From Forficula auricularia (lineage: Eukaryota; Arthropoda; Insecta; Dermaptera; Forficulidae), in the NCBI GenBank assembly GCA_024734495.1, contig JALMQS010000128.1, positions 20,401,573 through 20,465,572 on the forward strand: DNA of 64,000 nucleotides, written 5' to 3'. Of this stretch, positions 24,515 to 36,465 are shown piece by piece (positions within the stretch are counted from its first letter, which is position 1; each line of letters starts with the position of its first letter). The position numbers were made by a program, and so were the translations under genes. The notes under the pieces are model-generated. The model did no database searches and was not told where the DNA came from. It worked only from the letters and a program-made list of their open reading frames with translations.

Positions 24515-24774
24515 CTACAAGAACAAATAGAGTAAAATTGTGAAACTCAATTATGTTCTAGAAATCATAAATAAATAAACTAAGTCGAATTAAGGGTGGA
24601 CGGAACAAATTAATATGGAATTGTTGAATGGACGGGGTTACTTTCAGTTCCTTAGTATTTTGACTATGAATTCCTCAAGAGGAGCCTAAAAAACATTTTG
24701 AAACTAAGCTAATTGTCAACAACATTGTTTAATTTCATTATTGAGATTTGACCATTCCAGGCCAAGTTCTTCAT

Positions 24775-25948
24775 TACGGTAGAGCGTCTATAATCCGGAT
24801 TAATTGTGATCTGACCGGAATATCAAAATATCCGGATTTTCGAAAAGAACCAAAAAAATATCGTTAAGGTTCATAGCAAAAAGAAAATTATCTAAAACTG
24901 TTAATAATTATCTTTAGTGGTTAAATATTTGGAGCAAATAAATAAAACCATTAATTAATTTGAACTTATAATTTATTTTAATAAAAGAAAATACATACAT
25001 ACGTATTGTACAAAATGTACATTTGTACATACATATGTACTTACAGAATACTGTACAGTTTATACTTTTTTACTTTACCATACAGGGTATGGTCAAGTAT
25101 TGTAATCGTGCATGAAAAATGTGGTTTTTTCCTTCTTTTTTTTCAAAATATCTCAAAAACTGCCGAAACTATTTCGATTAAAAAAATTGAGCAAAACCAT
25201 GGCATTTAGGTCTACAAAAAAGCACTAATAACTGAACATCAAAAAAATTATATTTTTCGAGATAATAATTGTTTTGTCAAAATGTCTGTTAGCTAGTCTG
25301 TGCGTTACAAAATTTGTGTACGAGCTAGCTCAAAAACTAGTGTGAATATCGAAACCAAATTTCACACGTAGTTTTGGTCCATTGAGATTAAGAGCTGATT
25401 AGATTTTGGTGCACATCGACCCAAAATTAAGGGGGTTCGAGGGGGTTAAAAATTAAAAATCTAGGTCGTTTGAGCAAACTCAACCAAATTTTGTATACAT
25501 AATCAGTGGGTCCCCAGAAGTCTAAAAATGCAAAAACTAACCTCCCGAAATAGGGGGGGGCGGAGGGTCAAAAAATGAAAATCTTGGCCATTTACCAAAC
25601 TAAACCAAATTTTGTATACATAATAAGTGGGACCGAAGAAGTCTAAAATTGCAATAACTAACCGCCCGAAATGGGGGGGTCGAAAAATGAAAATCTTTAC
25701 CATTTACCAAACTCAACTCAATTTTGTGTACATAATCAGTGGGTCCCAGGAGTCTAAAAATTCAAAAAATAACCCCCCCCCCCCCTACATGATTATAAAT
25801 AATTTTATTAAATATATAATATAAGTGAGGGGCCAGGTTGTATGGTAAAGTCAAGTGGATGGCCACATCAGAACACGTCAGCTTATTTCAGCAGAATTGA
25901 ATCCGGATTAACGAGGGTCCGGATTTTTGACGTCGATGCTCTACAGTA
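24775..25948. mobile_element. pogo/Tc1-type element remnant, ~1.17 kb
   Basis: Ends TACGGTAGAGCGTCTATAAT and, in complement at the right, TACTGTAGAGCATCGACGTC. Both are followed inward by ATCCGGAT-type repeats and bounded by TA. This terminus pattern (TA, CxGTAGAGC, TCCGGA) fits pogo-like DNA transposons. No transposase frame is preserved. The element lies in the homeobox intron and contains the ~115-bp tandem repeat at 25,440-25,760. Confidence 0.65.
25440..25765. repeat. Three-copy tandem repeat, ~112-121-bp unit
   Basis: The motif AAATTTTGTATACATAATCAGTGGG recurs in part at ~25,485, 25,606 and 25,718, each followed by a GTCTAAAAAT segment and a C- or G-run. Units differ in homopolymer length. 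Confidence 0.7.
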
Positions 25949-26564
25949 TTTAAAGAGTGTAACAAGCTGCTGCACCACAAAAATTATGCCAAAATAAACT
26001 ATCCCCAAATAAGTTCAACCCACTATATATATTTGTACGCAAGCTGTTAATGCAAAAGTTAAATGTCTTCTGAAAATTTGGAACGAAAATCCAAGCAAAA
26101 CCAACCAACGAGTTCTACTATACTTAAAAGTGTAATTTTTTAAACTAATGTAAGAGACTTAAATCATCTCGAGTATTTTGTCCTAAGTAGAATTAGCAGT
26201 TGACTGACTTACCTTTTAGTGTTAAAGTTTTGATAATAAATTACTAATACAGCCTATTACAAAATATTTCTTTTTTAAAATTGTAGGTATAATATTGTTT
26301 CTACTCTACTTTGCAGACACTTTTGTTTCCCCTTTACAATTAACAAAATGTAAATCAATAAATCAAAGAACACATATATACATTTAGTTTAAAGGATAAA
26401 AATTTAATAATCAATTCCTATATGATAGGTATTAAAATAAAATATATAAGATTTTGTATAAAATAAATCAAAGAGATTCTTGTATATGATGTAGATTTTA
26501 TAATTTTGAAAAGAATATATGAGACATGATCCCAAGCAAATCAAAATAATCGGAAACATTAAAT

Positions 26565-27353
26565 CAGGGGTCTCCAACCTTTTGGCTTACACGGGCCACA
26601 TTTGAAAAAAAAACTACTGGACCGCTGATAAATATTATAATTCTATTGATATTTATTATTGAAAAAAGATAGTAAATAAATAATAAATTTTTTAGCTCAT
26701 AGTGAACTTCTAATTTAAATTTTGTACTTGAAAAAATGTTTTAAGGAATTTTATGACTTTATATTGGGCCACGGGTTGGACAGCCCTGGTTTAAATCGAA
26801 TGTTAATAAAGAATATGAGGAATGATAATTTATTTTTTAAAAGTGTCACGGATATAATAATCCCTGACTATCCATTATCTATTGACATATAAGAATGTGC
26901 AATGATCTAAAAGACAAGTCATGACAAGTTTTAGTCCAGAAGAGAAATTATAAATAAATTGTAATTGTTCTAGAAAAGCCCAATTCCTTATCTCCTTGTA
27001 ATAGAATGATATAACTATAGACTTGATTAGTGTTGTAGCATATAAATTACTGAAATAATAAATATTTTAGAAAATGAAAATATAAGAAGAAGAAGAATTT
27101 TTAAATATTCGAAACTTCATTGTTTTTTTTTATCTTAGATAGTTGAGATTATAACTTTGCTCTTAGTGAATTTTATTCTTGAAAAAATCTTCACGTATTG
27201 TACAAATGTACATTCATATTTCGAAAAAGGGAATCAATATATCTCTACATATAATTTTCAATGTTTTAAGGAAGTTTATGATTTTATGTTGGGCCACACT
27301 GATTGCACTGCTGGGCCGCATGCGGCCCGCGGGCCACAGGTTGGACAGCCCTG
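26565..27353. mobile_element. hAT-type non-autonomous element, 789 bp
   Basis: An exact 8-bp target duplication, CATTAAAT, lies at 26,557-26,564 and 27,354-27,361. The termini are CAGGGGTCTCCAACC at the left and GGTTGGACAGCCCTG at the right, both typical of hAT (Charlie-like) elements. A second right-end copy sits inside at ~26,765-26,790, so the element carries an internal partial duplication or a nested copy. It is located in the homeobox intron. Confidence 0.85.
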
Positions 27354-27733
27354 CATTAAATAATAGTGTTTTTGACTATTCTAATCTCAAGATTGATTCA
27401 TGCATTCTAGAAGAAATAATATAGAACTTTGGGAATATTCAATGGTAAAGTCTTTAGGTCTTGAGATAAATGTAACTCAATTGAAACGTAAACAAGAAAA
27501 ATAACAAGGAAAATCAGAGATACCTATACATAAACAATAAATGTTATGTAAATAAATCAAAGAGAAATAGTTTTCCGATAAAGAAATGCATTTGAAAAGT
27601 TATAAATTTGAACCATCCAGGGATGTTTGCAAATTCACGTGGTTACATGGACCTGTTCGTTTGGTCGAATAGAAAGCAATTATAGAAAACAACAATAAAA
27701 ATGAGGGGTAAATGAGCTATTCAGAAAATTCAC

Positions 27734-27837
27734 CTTGAATTCAGCTTCAAGTCTCTCCAACTGTTTTGCACTGTAGGCCTGTCGAGGCTTACGGTCGATT
27801 CCGAGTTTTCTGGAACGACGACCCACAGGTTTTGGAG
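27734..27837 (-). CDS. Homeobox gene, upstream coding exon
   Basis: Flanked by a TTACAG acceptor and an AAG|GTGAAT donor. Two leading bases complete a split codon, and the exon then ends in phase 0, matching the exon at 24,158-24,514. It encodes APKPVGRRSRKLGIDR and then KPRQAYSAKQLERLEAEF, the N-terminal arm and helix 1 of the homeodomain. Splicing it to the downstream exon gives an uninterrupted homeodomain, with the intron (about 3.2 kb, transposon-filled) splitting it after helix 1. The preceding exon must end in phase 1; I did not find it, so start codon and N-terminus are missing from this annotation. Confidence 0.88.
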
Positions 27838-29538
27838 CTGTAACAACAATAGAAAAGATTGAATTAATCTATTAAAAATATATTTTTTATAAAGGGTAGT
27901 TAGTTCACCTTTTAAACTGGCATCTAAATCAGCTAATACTCGAAAATGAGTAAACATCTCAAGTTAAAGCCAGACTGGCAACAATCTGACAGAAGTTATT
28001 TTGACCCTAATATGAAATGACTTCCAGTGAAGCAGTCTAGTTTAGCTTGAGATTAATTGAATAATTGGAAGAAATAAGTAAACGGTTTATGTTTATAAAA
28101 TTTTGAAGATTTTTAAGGCCATTTTGTAAGGAGGAGGTTATTTCGGCGTTTTTTCCCCTCGAGCTAAACTGTGGATAAAAGATACTATTTTTCTAAATTA
28201 TTATTTCTTTAAAAGATAGTATATAGGCAACATCTTATTTTGAAATCTAAAAAATATTTTAATTAATTATAGCACGAAGAGCTCCTTGTGAGATATAAGA
28301 AAATAAAATCTTTAATTTATATTCTTAAAATTAATCTAATTTTTGAATTACTTTTAATATTGACATTGAATGTTTGATTTTATTGTAAAGCTAAAAATGA
28401 TTATAAAGTTCAATTTTGCTATCAAACAAGAATTATTCCTTTTCCTGATAATATTACACTTCCCAGATAAGTATCGGAAACGAAGCATAGCATAAAGTAA
28501 AGTTATTCGTTGTACCTATGGCGATTTTAGTTTTATCAGTTTTAGTCATAAATCTTGGCACAAACTTTTGTTCCAAATTTCAGTTCATGAGTGTTAATCT
28601 TTCAAAATCTCCTTAGATATTAATTAAACATTTTTTCTAATTTTCAGCATAATTTTTCATAAGTAAATTCTTAATCCAGTAAGATCACTATCACTATCTC
28701 CTCAATGATATTACTATTATTTTAGCATCAGAACAGTATCTTACGTTCTCAAGTTACCGTGGGACAGATTCATAGACGAAGAAAAAGAGAAAAAAGTATG
28801 TTTTAAAATAATATTCATTTACATATCAGAAATTTTCAAACTCGAATAAGTATAAAGCAAAAAAAAAAAAAAATATAAGAAAAAATTATAAATTTTTAAG
28901 TCATCAATTCTTTATAAAATTCTCATATGGTTCGATTATACTACTAGAATATGAAGATTTAATTATTTTTAATTTTTTCGGAATTCCCAATCCCATAAAT
29001 ATCTCTTAGATTGTAATTTCCGTAAAATCTTAAAATGAGTTAAGCAAAAAAAAACTCAGAACAGTCAAAATGCCAAAGAAGATATCATTTATAATTTGAA
29101 CCCTCCAATTTAAGTTCTCCTGTGAGATATTTACATGTTATTTTATATATAGGATTTTTCCCAAGAATATTTCAGTTTCTTAATTTTCTACCTTTGGAGA
29201 GTTTTTATTCTAATTCTTTTTGGAATCTATAATTTGTTTTTCTAGTAGTCCGACACCCGACATTACAATATTCTCAAGATTACAGACCCTCACTTTATAA
29301 CAATTAATTCAAAAAACATTTATTTTAAAAGAAAAGACACCCATAGAGAGAAAATTAGAATGCGCCCGGCATATAACTATTATTTGTCTACCATTTAGCA
29401 CCTGAACCATCTCCAGTCATAAAATCTATGAAAAACAATGATCAAATAACTTTATAGACAATGAATGGAATTAGTAGCATTAGATAAGCATCGTTGAAAA
29501 AAAGAATAAACTTGCGGCGTTCACTCCTTTGGCTCAAT
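27838..29538. other. Non-coding, upstream of homeobox exons
   Basis: AT-rich; probably intron or 5' flank of the homeobox gene. A 14-A run occurs near 28,860. No exon with an obvious repressor motif or conserved protein was recognised. Confidence 0.45.
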
Positions 29539-29739
29539 CTATTTGTCTTGACGATGGTTATTTTCCGAACGCGCAGCGCCCACCGCATTCCCCATCAATG
29601 TTTGAGTTTCGGAGACCAATGTCGCCATCACCTCCCTGTCAACGCTTCCAGGAAGCACCTCACACTGCTTTTTCACTTGGAAATCCTTTTTCAAATGTTT
29701 AACTTGGCTTTTAGAAAGTTTCAATTTTTTACTGGCCAT
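29539..29739 (-). CDS. Unrecognised small ORF (66 codons)
   Basis: ATG to stop on minus: lysine-rich N-terminus (MASKKLKLSKSQVKHLKKDF), then VLPGSVDREVMATLVSE and TLMGNAVGAARSENN. Base composition is clearly less AT-rich than the surroundings, which hints at a coding or recently retrocopied origin. No splice sites or promoter were evident and I do not recognise the family. A plus-strand ORF overlaps it (29,494-29,760). It could be a retrocopy fragment of a nuclear protein gene. Confidence 0.3.
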   Translation of the reverse strand: MASKKLKLSKSQVKHLKKDFQVKKQCEVLPGSVDREVMATLVSETQTLMGNAVGAARSENNHRQDK

Positions 29740-30515
29740 TCATCGACACAATTGGCTTAAATTATCATCATCATTCCACAAGAGTTTAAAACTCTGCTTC
29801 CATCTTCCAGGAATCTTCAATTCTTAAAAATACATCCTTTATTCTACTTTGTGAGGTCTTTACAATGATATATCACACCTCGAGATAAAAAAAATTATTC
29901 AGTATGTCAAAGTAGCAAACTACTATTAGCGACTAACAGTACGCAACTGTAACTGCACATATTGACAAATTGTAATACGAAATTTTCATCTATCGACTTA
30001 CTGTCAGACTATAGAGTCTATAATACACATTATACTGAATATCCAATAATTCCGCTGATGAAATCTGATTCAAAAATGAGACTTGTTTAGATTTTCTAAA
30101 ATTAGCACAATTACATTTGATAGGTGTATACTAGTAGTATATCAATATAACCGGCCCTAAGAGTGAAATAAAAATAAAATGATTTTATTATACCTATTTA
30201 GTCTTAAGCTTTTAAATCAAAATTTTAGGACCTCAAATAAATAAGTATATTATTATTATGTTGTATCATTTGCTTCCATAATAAATTTGTAACAGGAATA
30301 GCAGGGAATTGGACAAAAAATTAAAAACACGGAGTTTTTATTAAATGGGCCATTATTATTATGTTTTAAAATGCAGGGCACTCTCAATGATCATTTTTTT
30401 TACCATTCTATTAGATTGAATTCTATAATTTTAGTTTTTATTCATATAGTATGTTTTTGAATGATATTTATGTTGCATTTCTCTCTTTCTTCAGTCCCTC
30501 AAGAGCTATGTTCAC
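29740..30515. other. Intergenic, no gene seen
   Basis: AT-rich, nothing recognised apart from short inverted ACAATTGTCGATG-like fragments. Confidence 0.4.
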
Positions 30516-31135
30516 TAGGGTGGTCCTATTTTGGGTATTTTATAATTTTTACGTTGACAATGGATCAGATAGTTCGAAATAAATAAATAAAAAATATCCC
30601 CCCAAGTCTCTATCTCAATTTTAACTTGTGTCGCACAGCGTTGCAAGTTTCCCATCTAAATAACATGGGCTTTTTGGCATTGAATCAATTTTTTATACAG
30701 GCCAAAGTAATGGTTCAAAAAATTTGAAACTGTGTAAACTTTATTCTCATAATAGTAGCTATCCCTCAGAATTATTACAGATGTTTAGCTATAATAATTT
30801 TGGAGTCTATAACTTACTAACACTAAGTATTAGCAGTAATTTATCTAGCTGTAACTCCAAAATTATAATAGCTATAAATCTGAAGGATAACTACTATTCT
30901 AAGGATAAATTCAACAGAGTTTCAAAGTTGTTGAACCATTGCTTTGGCCGGAATAAATAATTGATCGTTCAATGCCAAAACCCTCATGTTATTTAGATAG
31001 GAAACTTGCATCGATGTGCGGCACAGGTTAAAATTGAGAGAGATACTTGGAACTTGGGGGATATTATTATTTTTATTTATTTCGAGCCATATGAACGTAA
31101 AAATTCGAAAATACCCAAAATACTGGACCATCCTA
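30516..31135. mobile_element. Long fold-back MITE, copy A
   Basis: TA-bounded with termini AGGGTGGTCCTATTTTGGG and the complement of ATACCCAAAATACTGGACC. The whole element is an imperfect palindrome: segments such as TCTATCTCAATTTTAAC and ATAATAGTAGCTATCC recur inverted in the right half. A second copy lies at 51,404. No transposase. Confidence 0.8.
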
Positions 31136-31179
31136 GTGTTCACAGACACCTGAGTCTCCACCATTTCTCTTTATCGCTC

Positions 31180-31720
31180 TCTTCTTTTTGGTAATTATAG
31201 GTGCTGTATTTCTCCTTGTACTCTTCCTTGCATTCAAATCTTTTAAAAACATTGCAACCCCTTTAGATCAAAATTGTCCCCTGAACCGTGAAAAGAAGAG
31301 GAAGTTTTAGAGGTTGAGTTGGATTTGAAGGTACAGATGATTGTGTGTCTTGAATTGATGAAGATTTTTATATCACGGAATAAGGAAAGTAAGTTCTTAT
31401 CTCTAGAAGTCATATAAATAAAGGAATTGAGAAATGTGTTTTTGTTTTATATCATTTTTGGGGGTCGGGTTAGGCCAGCGGTTAGCGTACAAGCCTGCTA
31501 ATCAAGTGGACCCGGGCTCAAATCCGACTCGAGGCAACAGGCTAAAAATCTGATCCCTACATAGAAGTCATAATTTAATAGTATCGTGCAACAATCGTTT
31601 TTAATAAAAGAGGCTTTAGAGGTTTAACAACATGGTAGTATCTAAAATTAAAGGAAAAAGCTGATGGACTAGAGGACTGCTAGACAAAGCAGGATCTACT
31701 ATTAGTTTTTATCTAGTATA
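31180..31720 (-). mobile_element. LINE 3'-end fragment, degenerate
   Basis: Shares blocks with the LINE at 59.4-60.0 kb: CCGTGAAAAGAAGA, GAAGGTAC, and the AGGCTTTAGAGG...CATGGTA...ATCTA segment. The reading frame is destroyed. It is interrupted by a tRNA-like sequence at 31,468. Confidence 0.45.
31468..31545 (+). repeat. tRNA-derived SINE head or tRNA pseudogene
   Basis: TTAGGCCAGCGGTTAGCGT resembles a tRNA D-arm/A box, followed by CTGCTAATCAAG in anticodon position and GGCTCAAATCC as a B box. The T-stem is imperfect, so an expressed tRNA is unlikely. Confidence 0.55.
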
Positions 31721-33003
31721 GTAGATTTGATTTTGATTTAAACAGATTATGAATTAAGTTGATATACCTACTCAAAAAAAAATATTTTTCAAAATTTAGA
31801 TTCACATTTCCCCTTTGCTACATCCCTGATATAAGCACTGTTATCAATATTTATGCCAAATATTTATTTATTCTTTACTTGCTTATAATTATGACTTCTC
31901 CAATTATGCAATTTTCCTTCACACTGTCCGAAAGTTTAGCTTACCAGGATTCTACTTTAACTTCGAATTGGAATCAATCAATTTTAAAATGAAATTTTTA
32001 AAAATTTATATAAATTTCAAAAAATACTACATAGTACCATTCTGAACTTTATTAGTATTTTTGAAATTTACTAAGCCCAGTTGAAATGGATTAGTCATAA
32101 TTTGAAGCTGAAAAGGTATAGTGTGAAGGTATTTACATAATAAATAGCTTCAAAATAGGGTATCAAGTGATCTAAAGTGTCAAATGATGTTTCTTCATTT
32201 AAATTAGAAACCTAAGTATCTAATTTTCTAATTTAAATTTTCCTCAATTTCTTCTTTTTTTTATTTAACTATGTATTTATTTAAATTTTTATTATGTTTA
32301 AACTCTTGATTAGTATAATTATATTCTCAATGACCGTGGTTATTATCTTTTTAGTGAAAACTTATGAATTGCATAAATCAATAACATTCGTTTTTTTATC
32401 ACAATTAAAAAATCGCATTATTATTGTCTTAAGAGAATAATGATGATGATGATATGACCATAAAACCTTAGAAATATAAATAAGAAAAATTCTTTTATAA
32501 TAATTTTAGAAACTGAATTGTCATTTTCATTTTTTTTCTTTCATAAATATATATTAAAGCAAAGTTGATAAACTGATGAGCATATACGGTACCGTTTAAA
32601 CGGTCGCTTAGAACAACACAAAAGAACACACTTTGCAGTCATAAATTAGCGCCTGACCGAAAGAGTCGTACTAAGTCAACAGATAATAAAACGAGGTGTT
32701 ATCTGTCGTCTGTTGAGCTAATGTCCCTGCTAACTGGCAAATACAAACCCTAGACATACATACGGACACCAATACATACGCTTGGAATGAGAAAAAGAGA
32801 GAGGACATAAATAACTTGTCATGTCACCTGTTGGTTATACATTGGAAAATCATTTTAAACGATTCCATTTGAGCGCTAATCGTAGCCTGATTAACACACA
32901 GAATAGCATTGACGCACATCTGAGAGCTAATATTTTCGAAAGATATCAAATTGAGAGTATGCAAATTTCTTAGACAATATGCAGAAAGAAATCGAAAATT
33001 CAC
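31721..33003. other. Intergenic, no gene seen
   Basis: AT-rich, with an ATG trinucleotide run near 32,445. The part at 32,580-32,900 is less AT-rich and contains the palindrome GGTACCGTTTAAACGGTC, but no open frame or known motif was recognised. Confidence 0.45.
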
Positions 33004-33607
33004 TTAAGGGGGTTCGTGACTCTTTATCATTTTTATAAGAAAATTATCAAATTTTACCATGGAATCAGTGATGCATTAGATATTTATTCCCGGAATTTGA
33101 GATTGATCGTCTCTCCCATTACCGAGAAATAAATTATTGAAAATTGTCCTTTTTACTTGGAAGTAAATGGACCGAGCTTTTAAAAGAGCTATAACTTCTA
33201 TACAAATTATACCATTTCCAACAAATTTATAGAGATCAATAATTCAACTTTTATGAATCGAATGATACATTATTCAATACATTGTCTAGTTAATTAGTTA
33301 TTCATAAATGTAAAAAATAAAAAGTTATTCGCAGCCAACAGAATATAACAAAAGCACTAGTGTAGAATTCCAACTCTATTTCTTGAAATCGTTTTTGTGT
33401 TAAATAAATGTTTTTATAATGAGAAAAAGTTTTATCCCAATATTCTTTTTTATTAATATTATCAAAACAAAGATTTTTATTCAAATTAACATCATTATTA
33501 ACAATTTTTTATTAAAAAATTAAGTAGGCGAACGTTGTCGCTCTGCAGAAATACAAAAGATTTTTCGAAGATCCACCAGATAGATAAGCTATCCCGAACC
33601 ACCTTAA
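33004..33607. mobile_element. TTAA-bounded MITE, copy B (604 bp)
   Basis: Same family as 20,860-21,459: TTAA at both ends, GGGGGTTCGTGAC and TATCCCGAACCACC termini, and collinear interior (for example AAATGGACCGAGCTTTTAAA in both). A few indels separate the copies. Confidence 0.78.
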
Positions 33608-33659
33608 GATTTAAAAGAGCTCAGGGGATGATCATGTTAATCTGATTTAGAAAAAAATT

Positions 33660-33790
33660 GTTTTGCCGAGAGTAGTAGAGGTGTTGATTCATAAAGAGAA
33701 ATCAATGAGGCTGTCCTCTGCTTGATACAAATAAACATAAACATATTTATACCAAATATAAATATGTATTTTTTTGCAACGAAATTTTCT
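33660..33790. repeat. Dispersed repeat fragment
   Basis: Contains CCGAGAGTAGTAGAG, TTCATAAAGAGAAA and GTCCTCTGCTTGATACAAAT, in the same order as at 21,940 and in reverse order at ~47,495-47,580. Confidence 0.6.
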
Positions 33791-34085
33791 CTGGAGAGAG
33801 ACGGACTGGTAGAAATTTTAAATGAATGTAATGGAAGGCAGCCCAGAGGTAGTGAGGAAAGAAAAAATTAACACATATAAAATAAGGTGTAATTTATTGG
33901 AATCCTTCCTCCTTTCCTTTCAAACCGACGTTTCGGAGGATTTTTCCCTCCTTTGACTCTTTGAAACCCTAGAAGGAGGGAAAAATCCTCCGAAACGTCG
34001 GTTTTGAAGGAAGAGAAGGATTCAATAAATTACCTTACTTGTGTTATTTCTTCCTCACTCTGGGTTGCCTTCCATTACATTCAAT
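33786..34085. mobile_element. Palindromic element, defective ribozyme pair
   Basis: Left arm AATGTAATGGAAGGCAGCCC is opposed by its near-complement at the right (GGTTGCCTTCCATTACATT). The outer left end contains CTGGAGAGAGACGGACTGG, shared in complement with the right end of the 45-kb element. Two facing GGAGG...CCTCCGAAACGTC modules lie at ~33,920-33,956 (minus) and ~33,970-34,001 (plus). Both have lost an intact CTGAAGA box, so they should be inactive. Confidence 0.75.
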
Positions 34086-34123
34086 TATAAATATGTATAT
34101 ATATAATTTATTTGTTTGAGATT

Positions 34124-34156
34124 GTAGTTTCGAAGGTATGACCTTCATCATCAATC
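34124..34156 (-). ncRNA. Hammerhead-like motif, TTGATGA variant
   Basis: On minus: TTGATGA, then GAAGGT/ACCTTC with a three-base loop, then GAAACTA. The first core base is T instead of C, which should impair activity. The related copy at 47,412 keeps CTGATGA. Confidence 0.4.
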
Positions 34157-34319
34157 TTGTAATCTTTAGAAATCCTAATTCTACTACACTGTTAAAATTC
34201 TTATAAAATTTTACTATAAAAAATAGCAAGTCCGGCCACAAAATTTTTTTAGTAATATTACATACCAGTATTGTAATCATACAACATATTTTTTAGTAAT
34301 ACTTATCTAATTAATACAA

Positions 34320-35325
34320 TGTCAGTAATGTTTTTAGGTTTTATTTTTTTTTTTTTTTAAAGCTAAAAATAAAAAATTAAAAAATTAAAAATTAAAATTA
34401 AAAAAAAAAACTAACGTTTAAAATAGTGATTTTTGTTAAATCCAGAAAAAATATATTTTTTCATTTGAGTATTCAAGCTACAGAGAATCTGTCGTGGAAA
34501 TTGGCTCCACCCAAATAGCGAGCTCTTTAAAAAAATTTTAATTTCTAACTGGGATAGACAAGCTCTGACTTGTCTGTGTCTTATGATGACAAGTTTATTG
34601 AGAGTGAGATTTTCCTGGTCCCATTTCAGATATGAATTATTCCAAAAGTTCCCGAATTCCTTTCGTTATAATGTAGATACTAATAGTTTATCAACGAGAA
34701 TAATTTTTATTTCACCAAAACTTGTCTGGACTTGTTTCTGGACCCTTGATCCATGAGAGATAACAGGTAAGGAATGCTTCAATTCAATCCTTATTTGAGC
34801 CATGTTCACTCGAGTGCCTCTTGTATATATTAACCTATTTATTTCGCTTACCAGTCCTTCTTTCTAAGAAAATAAATAAAAATTATACTAAAATATTTAT
34901 CAATCACTACATAAACACCGAATAAGTACACGATTTTTCGATCTATCTGTGATAGTTTTCAAGTAAAAATCTGTATTATAAACATTTTTATATCATTTTA
35001 AGCCTGTAAATATAATTCAAAATGAGATCGAAAAAATACGGAGAGTGGAGGGGTAGTTTTATTTAACAGACACGATTGTATTGTATTGCTTTTATTTTTG
35101 TATATTAACAACCTTTTCTTATTGACGTACAATAAATAAACTAATAAAATAATGCAAATATTTGTCCGGCTATAATCTGATCACCACACTAATTTAGACA
35201 CACTTTCACACACAAATACACACACACACTCGTACACTCAATGGCTAAAATTGGCTATAGTTACCGAAGGCCATTAAATAACAAAAATAATAATAAAGAA
35301 ATAAAGATGTGTGCCGAATTTCAGC
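34320..35325. other. Intergenic, no gene seen
   Basis: AT-rich, with A/T homopolymer runs near 34,345-34,410 and a CACACA tract near 35,205-35,235. No exons recognised. Confidence 0.45.
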
Positions 35326-35329
35326 TCAC

Positions 35330-35590
35330 TAGGGGCCGTCCCTAAATTACGTCAGACAATAAGGGGGGAGTGGACATCTCAGATTTGTGACAAAAATGTG
35401 ACAGGGGCCTGGAGATCTTAAAAATTGTGATGTCACAAAAGTCAAATTAAAATTTTTTAAAAACTTTCAAATATATTTTTTAGATAGATAGTATGAATTC
35501 ACAATATAGAGGGGTCTCGATGAAAATGTGACAGAGTGTGACAGAGGGATTCTAAAAATCTTGACATAATTTATGGATGACCTCCTACAA
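35330..35590. mobile_element. MITE with GGCCGTCC-type termini
   Basis: Left end AGGGGCCGTCCCTAAATTAC; the complement of the right end reads AGGAGGTCATCCATAAATTA. A terminus of the form GGCCGTCCATAAATTACGTCA is common in arthropod MITEs. The interior has repeated GTGACAG motifs and no ORF. Confidence 0.6.
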
Positions 35591-36465
35591 CCGTTCGAAA
35601 ACTACCCATATTACAATATGATTTTTATTCTAATTTTCTGCATTTTTACTAAAAGTTTCTAAAGTTAGAAACCCCCAGAATCAATTCTTTAGTTTAGAAA
35701 TATAAACATTTTGACTCCGAAAGGAAATTCCTAGGACCTTTCATTCTTGAATAATTCAAGGTGAGTATCGTAATCTAAACAGAAACACAAACACACAGGC
35801 AGATGGAAAAAATATATCCAGTATTTGATCTCGATTTTTCATCATTATTTCTAAACACAAGAAAGAAAAAAATGATAATTCAGCGGCAAAAATTTGCCTG
35901 AATAAAGTGAAGCTTGGATTAAAAATGTTACTAAACAATTCAACCACTCAAGTTTTAACAAATTTATTAAAATGAACTAAGAATTAATTTTATTGATTGT
36001 TTGGATGATTTTGTTGTGTCCATTCATAAATAAAGGAAACAATTATTTTCGATTGCTTCATCATTGAATGATTTATTAATGGTTTGTGCTCATTCTAATT
36101 TTGATTTTGTCTTTGGATGAATTCAAAAATAGAAAATCAAATTTATTATATAGAAGACACTTCAAAAAGTCAGTTTGATGAACGTTGCTATTTCAATGCT
36201 TTTCTATTTCTATATATTTTAGAGTAAAGTAATACTTTTTTTAAATAAATGAAGTCAAAGTTGCCAGACAACAATACTCGTCTGCAGAATGTTCCATGTT
36301 TCTAAATAATTCAACTAACCACGCTTACGAACAATTTCTAAGAATAACATCACATTATCGAACTTGAGAAACTCTTTTGAGTAAAATACCCAGCTGCATA
36401 GAAAAGCTTTGTTGTTTAAACATCCGGTCAAGTGTTAGTCGGCTCGTTTACCGAGAGTTCGTTAC
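35591..36465 (-). other. Probable 3' UTR/flank of mask
   Basis: Follows the putative stop codon of mask on the minus strand. AATAAA on minus at 36,072-36,077 is a candidate poly(A) signal ~390 bases downstream. Extent unknown. Confidence 0.35.

Noticed and set aside
25503..25824. Opposed ORFs in the 25.5-25.8 kb region
   Set aside because: They fall inside a tandem repeat within a transposon remnant.
31468..31545. Functional tRNA-Ser (anticodon region CTGCTAAT)
   Set aside because: The T-stem does not pair and no acceptor stem is visible; treated as a SINE head or pseudogene.
35756..35947. Minus ORF of 63 codons as a 5' homeobox exon
   Set aside because: Hydrophobic, AT-driven composition, no homeobox-associated motif and no fitting splice phase.
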